DNA from: Desulfosudis oleivorans
Lineage (GTDB): Bacteria; Desulfobacterota; Desulfobacteria; Desulfobacterales; SURF-7
NCBI GenBank assembly: GCA_020723305.1
Contig: DYJC01000006.1
Location: 1-64,000 of the forward strand
Direction: 5' to 3'
Length of the DNA: 64,000 bases
Shown here piece after piece: positions 51,706 to 61,441 of the stretch (position 1 is the stretch's first letter; each line of letters starts with the position of its first letter). The notes below the pieces were generated by a model, which searched no databases, was not told the origin of the DNA, and saw only the letters and a list, made by a program, of their open reading frames with translations. A program made the translations under genes and the position numbers.

Positions 51706-53175
51706 TCAAACCGACTTTTGGTTTTTCCCCTTTGATATATTCCGGGTCTGCATTTCGCCTTGTTTTTGATCAAAATAATTCTGAAAATACTGCTTTATGG
51801 CATCCCGCGCATACAAACCCGCTTTTTTCCCGATGAATTTTTCATGGGCTACGACAACGGATACGGCAAGCTTTTCATTACCATTTTTTTCTTCGGCAAA
51901 TCCGACAAACCAGTCATATTTCACATTGCGTATCTTCCGGCTTCCAATAGAACCGGTTTTGCTTCCGATATCCAGTTGTGACAGAATTTTATCCCGGTTT
52001 GCACCCCGAAAAGCCTTCCGGCTGGTTCCGGAACTCACCGTCTCGCGCATCATCGTATAGAGCGCTTTTGAAGTATCTTCGGTCACAACATGGCCGATGA
52101 CCTTTGGTTTATTACGGTATACGATCTCCCCCTTTTCATTCCGTATCTGCTGGATTACAGTCGGTTCAACCAGCCCGCCTTTATTGACAATTGCCGCACT
52201 GATCAGGGCACCGTGCATGGGAGTAATCGTAGTTTCCCGGTTGAACCCGCTGGCAGCCTCTGCCAACTGAAACGTTTTGTCTGTCGAACTGAAGGTGCTT
52301 GAAGTCATCGGTATTTCAAAATCAATTGTTCGATTAAAGCCAAAACTTTCCGCGTAATCAATAAGTGTCTCCCTTCCCAAATAGTTTGCCCCGATCTTCC
52401 CAAAAACAGGATTCACGGATTGAGCAAAGGAATCCTGAAAACTCATTTGATTGGCATGCCGACGATTTTTAACTTCCCTCAGTTGTGATTTGTAAAGGGT
52501 ATGCTTACCTCCGTAAAAAGCAAAACTGGAACCGGTGCTGAATCCGCACTTTTCAATTCCGGCGGCAGCCGTTATAATTTTAATAACACTGGCTGCAGGG
52601 AAAAGTCCTTCGATACATGTATTCTTGTTCTCCCCGGTTCTATCAAAACCCACCAGAGCGTGGATTTCCCCTGTTCCGGGGTTCAAGAGGACAATCCCGA
52701 TATTCCTTGAGTGTTTTCTATCCAGCGTATCGGACAGATATTGCTGAAGGGAAGTATTCAGCGTCGTTTCAACGACATAAGAATGTTTATCTGATTTCAC
52801 GGAAAAACTGGCGTCATTCAATTTCAAAAGATCAACATCCCTGATAAAACCCTGCACGTCCTTTTTGGTAAGGAGTGTTGTCTGTTCTTGCTTTGTTTCT
52901 TCTTGTTTTATTTCTTCTTGTTTTGTTTCTTCTTGCTTTTTTTCTTCCGACGAGCTTTTTGACAGGATAACCGATTTCTGGAAGAGCTGTTGACAGACGG
53001 TTCCGCTGAAACTTACAGACGCCCCATAGACAATGACGAATAGGATAATGAAACCTGAAAAATACTGAAAAAATCTAAGCGCCTGTTTTCGATAAGCGGC
53101 TTTCCGCTGCAGTCTGAATTGATATTCCTGCCAGCTTGGCTCTCTTCGGATTGGTATTTTCATTCTGTTCGGCAT
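51706..53175 (-). CDS. Penicillin-binding transpeptidase
   Basis: A 489-residue peptidoglycan DD-transpeptidase with one N-terminal transmembrane helix (about 36-56) and a periplasmic catalytic domain. The active-site motifs SxxK (SVIK, about 195), SxN (SVN, about 253) and KTG (about 405) are present. The usual N-terminal dimerisation domain of class B PBPs is missing: instead a short linker with a KQEE(T/I) repeat (see 52885-52944) precedes the catalytic domain. It lies upstream of kdnA on the same strand, so it may belong to an envelope operon. The start has no good ribosome binding site; codon 5 is also possible. Confidence 0.87.
   Translation of the reverse strand: MPNRMKIPIRREPSWQEYQFRLQRKAAYRKQALRFFQYFSGFIILFVIVYGASVSFSGTVCQQLFQKSVILSKSSSEEKKQEETKQEEIKQEETKQEQTTLLTKKDVQGFIRDVDLLKLNDASFSVKSDKHSYVVETTLNTSLQQYLSDTLDRKHSRNIGIVLLNPGTGEIHALVGFDRTGENKNTCIEGLFPAASVIKIITAAAGIEKCGFSTGSSFAFYGGKHTLYKSQLREVKNRRHANQMSFQDSFAQSVNPVFGKIGANYLGRETLIDYAESFGFNRTIDFEIPMTSSTFSSTDKTFQLAEAASGFNRETTITPMHGALISAAIVNKGGLVEPTVIQQIRNEKGEIVYRNKPKVIGHVVTEDTSKALYTMMRETVSSGTSRKAFRGANRDKILSQLDIGSKTGSIGSRKIRNVKYDWFVGFAEEKNGNEKLAVSVVVAHEKFIGKKAGLYARDAIKQYFQNYFDQKQGEMQTRNISKGKNQKSV
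52885..52944. repeat. In-frame 15-bp tandem repeat in PBP
   Basis: Four imperfect copies of a 15-base unit (starting at 52885, 52900, 52915 and 52930) encode a KQEE(T/I) pentapeptide ladder in the PBP linker. Since the unit is a multiple of three, copy-number changes would stay in frame. Confidence 0.85.
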
Positions 53176-53380
53176 GTTGTTGATCGTTTTATATTCCTAA
53201 TTGAGGATTCATCAAGAAAACTGACTTATACCTGCAAACAGTTACATATCACAGTGATGTAAAATCAACTGTTCATTTTCAGCGCAGACCATTATCCATT
53301 AAACAAAAAAACAAAATATATCAACCGAAAATCGGATGGAATACAGCATAAATAAATTATTCCTCCGGCTGTAAGCCAAA

Positions 53381-55303
53381 TTATGAAAGCGGTGTGCCTG
53401 GTTTAACCGGTTTATCCATTCCGGCGACTGAACATTCTTTTTCATCAACCGCCGCAAGCAGCATGCCGTTTGAAAGAACGCCCATCAATTTAGCGGACTT
53501 CAGATTGGCAACAATAATCGCCTGTTTGCCGATCAACTCTTCCGGTGAATAGCTATTGGCTATGCCCGCAACAATTGTCCTTTTTTCTCCGATATCCACT
53601 TCCAGTTTCAACAACTTTTTTGCCCTTGGAATTGTTTCCGCAGCAGTTATGGTTGCCACTCTGAGATCCACTTTCAAAAACTCTTCCATTGAAATTTCCG
53701 GTTTCATTTTAAGCCTTGGTTTTACATCCTGATCTGTATCTCCGTCTGCGGCACCCTCTTTTTTTACATCAATACGGGGAAACAGTGTAACGGTTTTGGG
53801 AAGTATGGTTCCGGGTTGGATAATTCGCCACTTTCTGAGATAATCCAGCTCATAAAAAGGGGCCTCAGGGTCGATGCCAAGATGTTTCTGCATTGTCTTT
53901 GCTGTTTCAGGCATGATCGGATAGATCAGTCCGGAGATTACCCGGAGTCCCTCCAGAAGATTATAAATCACGGCCTCCAGTTGCTTTTGACTCGATTTTT
54001 TCTTGGCAAGTTCCCAGGGTGCGGTAAGATCAACATATTTATTCATTTTACTGATCAATTCCCAGATAGCAGACAGCGCCTTATGAAAAGCAAACTTATC
54101 CATGCAGACCTCAAACTCGGTCACAGCTTCGGCTGCATCCTTTTCAAGTGAAAGAGAAACTGCCTCATCAAGCGTCAGGTCAATCTGGGGAACACTGCCC
54201 TTGAAATATTTATGAACCATAGCCAGCACCCTGGAAAAAAGATTCCCAAGATCATTGGCCAGATCCGAGTTGATCCGGTTGACCAGTCCTTCTTCTGAAA
54301 AACCTGAATCAAGGCCGAAAACCATATCCCGCATCAGGAAATAACGAAATGCATCCAGACCGTACTTGTTTTTCAGGGAAAGCGGTTCAACAACATTGCC
54401 AAGGCTCTTGGACATTTTGCTCTGATCAACATTCCAGTAACCATGTACGTTAAGATGCTTGTATACCTCTATGCCGGCAGCTTTAAGTATCGTCGGCCAA
54501 TAGATACCATGGGGCTTCAGGATATCTTTGGCTACAATATGCTGAGCCGAAGGCCAGAACTGAATAAATTTTTTCCCATCCGGGTAACCGAGCGCGGAAA
54601 TATAATTCAGCAGGGCATCAAACCAGACATAGGTAACATAATCTGTATCAAAAGGAATGGTGATACCCCATTTCAACCTGGATTTCGGTCTGGAAATACA
54701 AAGATCCTCAAGCGGCTCTTTTAAAAAGGATAGTACTTCGTTTCGATATCGCTCCGGACGGATAAAATCAGGATTTTTATGGATATGCTCCACAAGCCAC
54801 TCCTGGTACTTGCTCATTCTGAAAAAATAATTGGATTCTTTGATCCGTTCCGGTTCGGATTCATGATCCGGGCATTTTCCATCGACCAGCTCTTTTTCCG
54901 TGTAAAACCGTTCGCACCCGAAACAATACAAACCCTCATACTCGCTAAAATAGATATCCCCGGCATCATAGATGTCCTGAAGAATCTTCTCTACGATCTG
55001 AATATGATTTTTATCCGTGGTCCGGATAAAATCATCATTTGAAATGCCAAGTTCCGGCCATAATTCACGAAAAAGTTTGCTGATTTTATCAACATACACC
55101 CTGGGTGTTGTATTTTCTTTTTCAGCAGCCTCAACAATCTTGTCGCCATGCTCATCCGTACCTGTCAAAAAGTAGGTTTCCGCTTTGCGCATCTGATTGA
55201 ACCGATTCACAACATCAGCAGCAATGGTCGTATATGCATGGCCAAGATGCGGCCTGGCATTTACATAATATATCGGAGTTGTCACATAAAAGGAATTATT
55301 CAT
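53381..55303 (-). CDS. metG: Methionyl-tRNA synthetase
   Basis: A 640-residue class I aminoacyl-tRNA synthetase that charges tRNA-Met. It shows the HLGH motif (about 19-22), a zinc-binding region (CFGC near 127), KMSKS at 296-300 and a C-terminal OB-fold tRNA-binding domain (about 535-640, with VDLRVATI). The start codon is the ATG used by family members, after an AAGGGGA site. The gene is between ricT upstream and the PBP downstream, with about 205 bases before the latter. Confidence 0.98.
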   Translation of the reverse strand: MNNSFYVTTPIYYVNARPHLGHAYTTIAADVVNRFNQMRKAETYFLTGTDEHGDKIVEAAEKENTTPRVYVDKISKLFRELWPELGISNDDFIRTTDKNHIQIVEKILQDIYDAGDIYFSEYEGLYCFGCERFYTEKELVDGKCPDHESEPERIKESNYFFRMSKYQEWLVEHIHKNPDFIRPERYRNEVLSFLKEPLEDLCISRPKSRLKWGITIPFDTDYVTYVWFDALLNYISALGYPDGKKFIQFWPSAQHIVAKDILKPHGIYWPTILKAAGIEVYKHLNVHGYWNVDQSKMSKSLGNVVEPLSLKNKYGLDAFRYFLMRDMVFGLDSGFSEEGLVNRINSDLANDLGNLFSRVLAMVHKYFKGSVPQIDLTLDEAVSLSLEKDAAEAVTEFEVCMDKFAFHKALSAIWELISKMNKYVDLTAPWELAKKKSSQKQLEAVIYNLLEGLRVISGLIYPIMPETAKTMQKHLGIDPEAPFYELDYLRKWRIIQPGTILPKTVTLFPRIDVKKEGAADGDTDQDVKPRLKMKPEISMEEFLKVDLRVATITAAETIPRAKKLLKLEVDIGEKRTIVAGIANSYSPEELIGKQAIIVANLKSAKLMGVLSNGMLLAAVDEKECSVAGMDKPVKPGTPLS

Positions 55304-55321
55304 CCTGTTTCCCCTTTTTTA

Positions 55322-56113
55322 TTAAATCTCATCGATCTCCACTTCAACCTCTTGGTCATCCTCTTCCAGCCGCATCGTAATCGTTCCGCCGATCACATTG
55401 TGGCGGACAACCTTACCTTTCCGACCATCAACCTCTATTGTTCTTCCAATCTTTGGCACACTTTTTTTCAAATCCCGATAAGTTTCGTTTTCATATGTAA
55501 GACAGCACATCAGACGCCCGCATTGACCGGAGATTTTTGTAGGGTTGAGTGATAGCCCCTGTTCTTTGGCCATTCGGATGGAAACCGGTTCAAATTTCCC
55601 CAGAAAAGAAGAACAGCAGATCACTCGGCCGCATCTTCCTGTTCCACCGCACATTTTTGCCTGATTCCGTATCCCGACCTGACGCATTTCGATACGTGTC
55701 CGAAACTCTTTTACCAACTCTTTTACCAGCTGCCTGAAATCCACACGGCCGTCTGCTGTAAAAAAAAATGTAAGCTTTCCGGAGTCAAAAGTGCTTTCGA
55801 CAGAAAAAAGATTCATTTCAAGCCCAAGCTCTTTCACCTGCCCAACACAAAAATCATATGCATCTTTTTCAACCTTGATATTCTCTTCAATCTTCTTGAA
55901 ATCTTCCTCGGTTGCGATTCTGAAAATTTTCTTAAATGGCTTGTCCAGATCTTTTTCATCAACCGGTCTGGGGGGATTCACGACAAAACCAAAACCAAGA
56001 CCCTGTTCGGTTTCAACAATAACATAGTCTCCTTTTTTTAAAACAAATGCACCGCTTTCAAAATCATAAATTTTCCCAGCAGGCTTGAATCGTATACCGG
56101 CTATTTTTTTCAT
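55322..56113 (-). CDS. ricT: PSP1/RicT family protein
   Basis: A 263-residue protein of the PSP1 C-terminal family (YaaT/RicT). It has a cluster of cysteines (CGGTGRCGRVICC near 153, CGRLMCC near 198), which in B. subtilis RicT bind iron-sulfur clusters in the Ric complex that affects RNA processing and development. The holB-ricT neighbourhood is conserved in many bacteria. Its ATG overlaps the holB stop codon by four bases. Function in this organism is inferred from the family only. Confidence 0.88.
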   Translation of the reverse strand: MKKIAGIRFKPAGKIYDFESGAFVLKKGDYVIVETEQGLGFGFVVNPPRPVDEKDLDKPFKKIFRIATEEDFKKIEENIKVEKDAYDFCVGQVKELGLEMNLFSVESTFDSGKLTFFFTADGRVDFRQLVKELVKEFRTRIEMRQVGIRNQAKMCGGTGRCGRVICCSSFLGKFEPVSIRMAKEQGLSLNPTKISGQCGRLMCCLTYENETYRDLKKSVPKIGRTIEVDGRKGKVVRHNVIGGTITMRLEEDDQEVEVEIDEI

Positions 56114-57192
56114 CTGTATTGTCCTGCCATTTTCATCATCAGAATTTCCGTGGAAAGCCTTACGTTTCCATTGGATTCAATTTTTTTTTGTACTGCGAGA
56201 ATCAAATCGACCAGCGAAAGTAAGGTTTCGGAATCCGATTTACGATATTCATTCCGGATGGTATCTTCCAGATCAGCATATACAATTCTATCCGGAGCAT
56301 ACCGATAAATGATCAGATCCCGCAACCAGATTCTGAAAATCTCCAGGCATTCGCTCAATATTTCTTTGTCTTGAGATAATCGCTCTGCAAACGCCATGAT
56401 AAACCCGACAGGCCTTGACCGGAGGTTTACCAGTTCCTGGATGAGGTGATTCCGTCTATCCAGCCAATGATTGGTTTTCATAAAGATTGCTTTTGAAATG
56501 CTTCCGGAAGCCATTCTCGCCAAGATGCCGGCTTCATCCGATGCAGCCTCGTGATCTTCCTTCAGGACTCCGGCGATAAAATCTTCCGGCATCGGACGCA
56601 AACGGATATGCATGCAACGCGATGCAATTGTCGGCAGAAGGTTGGAAACCTGCCTTGCTGTCAATATAATGGTTGTATGATCCGGAGGCTCTTCCAGAAC
56701 CTTTAACAATGCATTGCCTGCTTCCGGATTCATGGAGTCGGCATCAGAGAGTATGATAAAACGGTTCACCGCCTCATAGGGTTTCAAAGAAAGTTTCTGA
56801 ATGAGACTGCGCACCTGATCAATTTTTATGAAAGAGCCCGTGGGCCTGATCAGGAGATGATCAGGGTGGCTGTTGTTCAAAATTTTCTTGCACGACCTGC
56901 ATTGCCCGCACGGCCAGATATCGCCTTCATTATTTCCGGATTGTTTATCAGGCGCAGGCTCAGAGCCACCGGAAACAGCCCTTTTAAAACAATTACAGGC
57001 CATGGACAACAATTTTGCGGCTGCCTGTTTCCCAACTCCCAGTAATCCAGTGAAAAGCAGTGCATGTGACAAGTTTCCTGCTTCAAAAGCTCTTGTCAGA
57101 TAAGACAATGTCTTTATATGGTATTTCAGGGAGTAAAATTCAGATGAAAGCGCAAATGCCGGCAAATCAGCTTCTTTGGTTCTAATAATCAA
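56110..57192 (-). CDS. holB: DNA polymerase III subunit delta prime
   Basis: A 360-residue clamp-loader subunit. The P-loop-like LLGVGKQAAAKLL (about 50), a zinc-binding CxxC pair (CGQCRSC near 96), the LLKVLEEPP motif (about 163) and the SRC motif (SRCMHIRL, about 190) are all there. The frame begins with a TTG that overlaps the end of the HU/IHF gene by 11 bases; no ATG occurs before residue 64, so TTG or another non-ATG start must be used. The overlap with ricT suggests an operon HU/IHF-holB-ricT. Confidence 0.9.
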   Translation of the reverse strand: MIIRTKEADLPAFALSSEFYSLKYHIKTLSYLTRAFEAGNLSHALLFTGLLGVGKQAAAKLLSMACNCFKRAVSGGSEPAPDKQSGNNEGDIWPCGQCRSCKKILNNSHPDHLLIRPTGSFIKIDQVRSLIQKLSLKPYEAVNRFIILSDADSMNPEAGNALLKVLEEPPDHTTIILTARQVSNLLPTIASRCMHIRLRPMPEDFIAGVLKEDHEAASDEAGILARMASGSISKAIFMKTNHWLDRRNHLIQELVNLRSRPVGFIMAFAERLSQDKEILSECLEIFRIWLRDLIIYRYAPDRIVYADLEDTIRNEYRKSDSETLLSLVDLILAVQKKIESNGNVRLSTEILMMKMAGQYR

Positions 57193-57457
57193 CCCGCTCT
57201 TTCAACTCTTTTCCACATTTGAAAAAAGGTAATTTTTTGGGTTGTATGGTAACTTTGGCACCGGTCTTAGGATTTCGACCCGTATAACTCTTGTAGCTTT
57301 TTACAAAAAAACTGCACAGCCCGCGAATTTCAACCCTTTCTCCCTTTGCCATTGCATCCGCCATGGATCCGAAGAAAATTTGAATCACTTTTGCTGCATC
57401 TGATTTTGAGATATTGGCCTCGTTTTTTAAGGCAGAAATCAGCTCCAACTTGTTCAT
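57182..57457 (-). CDS. HU/IHF-family DNA-bending protein
   Basis: A 91-residue nucleoid protein. It contains the DNA-arm signature GRNPKTGAKVTIQ (about 60-72) and ends in the normal family length. HU and IHF alpha cannot be separated with certainty by eye; the tail FKCGKELKERV suits IHF/HU relatives in this group. AAGGAGGA lies upstream of the ATG. Its end overlaps the start of holB. Confidence 0.92.
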   Translation of the reverse strand: MNKLELISALKNEANISKSDAAKVIQIFFGSMADAMAKGERVEIRGLCSFFVKSYKSYTGRNPKTGAKVTIQPKKLPFFKCGKELKERVDY

Positions 57458-57541
57458 ATATATCCTCCTTGTAGTGGCAATCGAATATCAAGAATGTGTG
57501 TAGCTTATTAATAAAACATAACCCTATAACAAGTCAAGTAG

Positions 57542-58069
57542 TTATGATAATATTTGAGGCACAAGTTCAACATCATCTTGATCCACATTCACCGCAGCGA
57601 ACTGTCCAAGCGCATCGATATTAACGACAACACGTCCCTGACCTCGGTATTGTACAAACTCCCCAATTATACCAACAAACGGCCCGTTTACAACAACAAT
57701 CTTATCTCCTTTCTTGAATCGGGTGCCGGTTATGATCTCTTCCCCGCCCATAACCATGATTTTTAACGATTCAATGGTTTCTTCATACACGGAAAGTGGA
57801 CCGCTTGCATTTCCGACAAATCGCACTACCCCTGCTGTCTTAACGATTTCAAGGTGTTCAGGAGGATTCAGATCGGTTCGGACAAACAAATATCCAGGAA
57901 AGAGCGGAACCTGAATCATCAATTTCCTGTCCCGCCTTTTGCTCCTCACCTTTATCTTGGGAAGAAACGCCTGAAAAGATTTTTTTTCCAGCCCTTCCTT
58001 AACAACATTCTCGAACCGGCTTTTGGTATGTAGCACATACCAGGCTTCTTTTAATAGATCTGAACTCAT
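57542..58069 (-). CDS. NusG-like (RfaH/UpxY-type) transcription factor
   Basis: A 175-residue NusG paralogue. The N-terminal NGN domain (about 7-110, WYVLHTKSRFENVV) and a C-terminal KOW domain (about 118-172, KGDKIVVVNGPFVGIIGEF) are present. Such specialised NusG proteins (RfaH, UpxY, LoaP) promote read-through of long operons for polysaccharide or envelope genes. Main NusG genes usually sit beside secE and rplK; this one lies 30 bases downstream of lptD, so a special role is likely. The ATG has only a weak ribosome binding site. Confidence 0.85.
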   Translation of the reverse strand: MSSDLLKEAWYVLHTKSRFENVVKEGLEKKSFQAFLPKIKVRSKRRDRKLMIQVPLFPGYLFVRTDLNPPEHLEIVKTAGVVRFVGNASGPLSVYEETIESLKIMVMGGEEIITGTRFKKGDKIVVVNGPFVGIIGEFVQYRGQGRVVVNIDALGQFAAVNVDQDDVELVPQILS

Positions 58070-58099
58070 ATGGATACTATCATTTATTGTTAAATTTGA

Positions 58100-60472
58100 T
58101 TATTCTTCTTCATCAACAGGTCGAATTGAGCGCCCGAATCCCCCAAGCCCGAAAAGATTGATCATCAGGGAGTATTTCCTGTCCTCCCGAGTCTTGGTGA
58201 TGCCGAAATCCGCAGACCAGCATCCGGTCTTATAGAGCACACTGGCTCTGGTTTCAATATATTTTTTTTTAAATAAATCTCTGTCCAGTTCAAAATACAG
58301 TGAGAATCTTTCCGTCAATACCAGGTATGAATCCATATTCAAGGATTCGGTTGCACCGGTGTTCCGGCGATATCCCATATTGAATTCATCCCCACGGTCA
58401 TCGGAAAGGCCCACACCGATATTTCTCTCTGTTAAACGATTGACATATGGGTTCCATGCAGCATTGGTCTTCAATGTAAAATAACGCCAAAGACCGAACG
58501 CCAGATTCCCGGTAACAGCAGAAAACGGTTCCGGGTTCGTAGTATTTCTCTGATTGATATTATAACTTTGTGATAATTCAAAAAGGCAAAACTCCTGATA
58601 AGAATATTCCGGAACCTCATCCTCATCCTTATCATTGTCTTTGGTCCGAAACGGATTTCTGGTCCGAACCGGTCCTCCGACCAATTCTTTAGAGGTCAAT
58701 GTATTCACCAGCGAGTATGTGACCATGTGCAATCCTCCCAGTCGATCAACTGAATCAAATACCGGATATTCAGATTCATCCCAACCAGGTTGATATTTGT
58801 AAACCACCTGTGGAATAATTGCATGCCGGAACCGTTCGATGCTTTTCCACCCGAGATTATAAACACGATATACCTCTGTGGACAGATCCAGCTGAATGTC
58901 ATAAATTTCACGGTTTAATGTATTATCAAGGTTCTCTTCATCATGGGTTGAATCCACCCCGCCGTTATAGTCCGTCACATACCATAATGTCTCCCGTAAG
59001 CCCAGAGACGGTTCAAATGAAAAATAATTCTTATATCGCATGGGTATATAAAAACGGGGATACAGATCCGCCCGGTTGCCACGAACTCCGTCGATCCGGT
59101 AAAAAAAATCTGTTTGTGTGTCAACACTCCAGTAAAGCCAGGACTCTTCCCATGCTTCCTGATTTAATCCGCTAAACTGGATGGATGGCAATCTCTGAAC
59201 CGTGTCGTCTGTGCCTGAATAGTTTTGAATGAAATCTTCCGTTGCCGGCTGTTCTTCCGTGGCGGGTGTTCCTTTTACCAATATTTTTCCATCACGTTTC
59301 AGCACATCGTCTGTCCATCTGCCCTCAACACCTATGCTGTATTGTTCCCAGCTTTTCCCGATAATCAATGTGTTTGTCCGGCTTTTGCTCGTATAATCAT
59401 CAAATCCTCTTCCAAAATTTTTTTCAAAATACCCCGCGGTTTCATTAAACCCTGAATACCCATCACGAAATTCCGTCAGATAGTCCTGATCGCTTACCAC
59501 ATCCAGATCCAGTTTTCCGGTTAGCTCATAAGGCAGCATCTGAGTGCTTTTCATCCGGAACCAGTACCGTTTATCATTGGGTCGAATAATATTATCATCC
59601 TCGTCATACCCCCATCGGGTCGAAGATTCCTCTGTTCCGATGTCGACCTTATCATCTTTCAGAAAGTCCAAAAAAGCCGCCCCCTGGGAACCGCTGTTAA
59701 TGACGTACCGATATTCAGCGGAAATCTTCTCCCCCCTCTCTTCCATATGATCCAGGTAAAAAGTTGCATCTGTCTGATCGTTAATCGCCCAGAAATAGGG
59801 CTGATCATATTCCGCGCCCAGACGATCGGAAAAAGAAAACCGGGGAGCCAGAAAACCGGACTGCCGTTTCTTCTTTGCGGGAAAAAACAACAAAGGGCTG
59901 TACAAAACCGGTACATCCTTTGCCCATAATGTAGCATGATTCACCTTGCCATATCCTTCGATGGTCACTTCTGCCTCATTCCCGGAAACCTTCCAGTCAG
60001 CCTGATCGCCATCACAGGTTGTGATAATTGCATTTTCAGCAAGATATGTAGTTTCTCCGGTTTTTTGAATTTTATCCCCCCACAGCCGGTAATTCCCTTC
60101 ACGGATATACACCGTCCCCTCATAAGCAGTACCGGTTCGTTTTTCCAGATCCAGGGTCATACGGTTCCCGCGTACAACATCTTCACCAGCCATCAATTCA
60201 ACATTACCCAATGCATAGGCTTTTTTATTTTTCCGGTCATACCGGACATATTCGGCGTTTATTTTCTGATCTTTACCGGTAAGAACGACATCCCCTTCTG
60301 CAATATACTGATCAAACTTCTGAGAGTATTCAATTTTATCCGCCGTTATATGCCATGTATCCGGAGTTATATCTTCTGAAGATCCATTCAAATCAAGACC
60401 CGCTGTCTGACCGGCCGTTAGACCGGAACAAAGTATAAAGACAAGGATCATGCAGCATATCCTGAATACCAT
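58100..60472 (-). CDS. lptD: LPS-assembly protein LptD
   Basis: A large outer-membrane barrel protein, 790 residues if translation starts at the ATG preceding the signal peptide (codon 26 of the open frame; the frame itself is open to 60547). The periplasmic OstA/LptA-like domain (about 40-190: DKIEYSQKFDQYIAEGDVVL and VELMAGEDVVRG) is followed by the LptD barrel domain. It inserts LPS into the outer leaflet with the lipoprotein LptE, which is not seen here. The last residues (about 745-790) are barrel strands ending with an acidic tail. The location beside kdnAB and a NusG-like factor fits an LPS region. Confidence 0.93.
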   Translation of the reverse strand: MVFRICCMILVFILCSGLTAGQTAGLDLNGSSEDITPDTWHITADKIEYSQKFDQYIAEGDVVLTGKDQKINAEYVRYDRKNKKAYALGNVELMAGEDVVRGNRMTLDLEKRTGTAYEGTVYIREGNYRLWGDKIQKTGETTYLAENAIITTCDGDQADWKVSGNEAEVTIEGYGKVNHATLWAKDVPVLYSPLLFFPAKKKRQSGFLAPRFSFSDRLGAEYDQPYFWAINDQTDATFYLDHMEERGEKISAEYRYVINSGSQGAAFLDFLKDDKVDIGTEESSTRWGYDEDDNIIRPNDKRYWFRMKSTQMLPYELTGKLDLDVVSDQDYLTEFRDGYSGFNETAGYFEKNFGRGFDDYTSKSRTNTLIIGKSWEQYSIGVEGRWTDDVLKRDGKILVKGTPATEEQPATEDFIQNYSGTDDTVQRLPSIQFSGLNQEAWEESWLYWSVDTQTDFFYRIDGVRGNRADLYPRFYIPMRYKNYFSFEPSLGLRETLWYVTDYNGGVDSTHDEENLDNTLNREIYDIQLDLSTEVYRVYNLGWKSIERFRHAIIPQVVYKYQPGWDESEYPVFDSVDRLGGLHMVTYSLVNTLTSKELVGGPVRTRNPFRTKDNDKDEDEVPEYSYQEFCLFELSQSYNINQRNTTNPEPFSAVTGNLAFGLWRYFTLKTNAAWNPYVNRLTERNIGVGLSDDRGDEFNMGYRRNTGATESLNMDSYLVLTERFSLYFELDRDLFKKKYIETRASVLYKTGCWSADFGITKTREDRKYSLMINLFGLGGFGRSIRPVDEEE

Positions 60473-60915
60473 CCCATATCCGGAAAAGAAGCTCGGATTG
60501 ATGAAGAGAAGTGAATCATATCGGAAATTTAAAATTTTACAGGGCATAAATTACGACTTACATGAATACCATCAATGTGTTGATCCTGTTTGTGTGAATC
60601 CTCCGGTAAAACTCTTGTATAAAACTAACCTTCTCCCAAAAAGTCAAGCAGATCGGAAAAGAATGATCCATTCCCGGTAAAATAAAGCTGTCATTCCCAC
60701 TTACGTTTTTCAATCTTTTTCCCTATAACAAAGTTCGCCAAGAATGGCTAAGAAAAATATATTTGAAAATAAAGAAGATTTGATGAAATTCAGAAAATAT
60801 CAACCGGATGCTCTTCTTGTAATTCAGGATCGAGTGTGGTAAATCCGCACTCATCAAAACAAACTGAAAGCAGATGATATTCGTTTTACTGACAATGAAT
60901 GAGTATGATTTCAAC
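60473..60915. other. Divergent spacer between lptD and mobB
   Basis: This 443-base stretch (including doubtful start extensions on both sides) contains no convincing gene. A 32-codon reading frame with an ATG at 60744 and stop at 60842 has no ribosome binding site and no recognisable family. Promoters for lptD (minus) and mobB (plus) are expected here, but none could be assigned. Confidence 0.35.
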
Positions 60916-61407
60916 ATGAGAATTATACATATCCTGGGCCGGCAAAATAATGGAAAAACAACCTTGACCGTCGACCTTGTGCATGAATTCATAAAACGCG
61001 GTATCCGGGTTGGAACCCTGAAACACAGCAGTCATGAACACGAGCTGGACAGACCCGGCAAGGATTCCTATCTGCATCGAAAAGCCGGCGCTTGCCCGGC
61101 AGCCATAGCCACAAAAGATCTGATAGCGGTCTATCTGCCCAAAAAACCGGATGAAAACCCCTTTGATACAATCGAGTCCCTGTTCCATCAAACCGATCTG
61201 ATTCTGGTGGAAGGGTATCAGAACGGCCCTGGAAAAAAAATCGAGGTCTGGAGAAAATCCGCTGATACCGTTCCCTTGTTCTCAGAACGAAAAGATATTC
61301 AAGCGGTGATATCGGATGATGATATTGAAACAACCATACCTGTCTGGCCCAGAAAAAATATCGCATTCGTCGCAGACCAGATACTGAAAATGGCTGGTAT
61401 GCGATAG
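60916..61407 (+). CDS. mobB: Molybdopterin-guanine dinucleotide biosynthesis protein MobB
   Basis: A 163-residue P-loop protein. Walker A GRQNNGKTTL (about 8-17), a lysine-histidine-rich KHSSHEHE (about 38) and a final segment with VEGY (about 102) fit MobB, which supports MobA in making the guanine dinucleotide form of molybdenum cofactor needed by DMSO-reductase-type enzymes. The ATG at 60916 is chosen since family members begin there; the 14 codons upstream are not typical. mobA is not in the window. Confidence 0.85.
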   Translation: MRIIHILGRQNNGKTTLTVDLVHEFIKRGIRVGTLKHSSHEHELDRPGKDSYLHRKAGACPAAIATKDLIAVYLPKKPDENPFDTIESLFHQTDLILVEGYQNGPGKKIEVWRKSADTVPLFSERKDIQAVISDDDIETTIPVWPRKNIAFVADQILKMAGMR

Positions 61408-61441
61408 CGGATGCAGAAACCGAATTTCATGGAGCAAAATT

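Noticed and set aside
59936-60379. A 147-codon frame antisense to lptD
   Set aside because: It lies fully inside a clear lptD and has no start signal or family pattern; it is a shadow of the opposite strand.
60744-60842. A 32-codon frame between lptD and mobB
   Set aside because: It has reasonable amino acid content but no ribosome binding site and no recognisable relative, so it is not supported as a gene.
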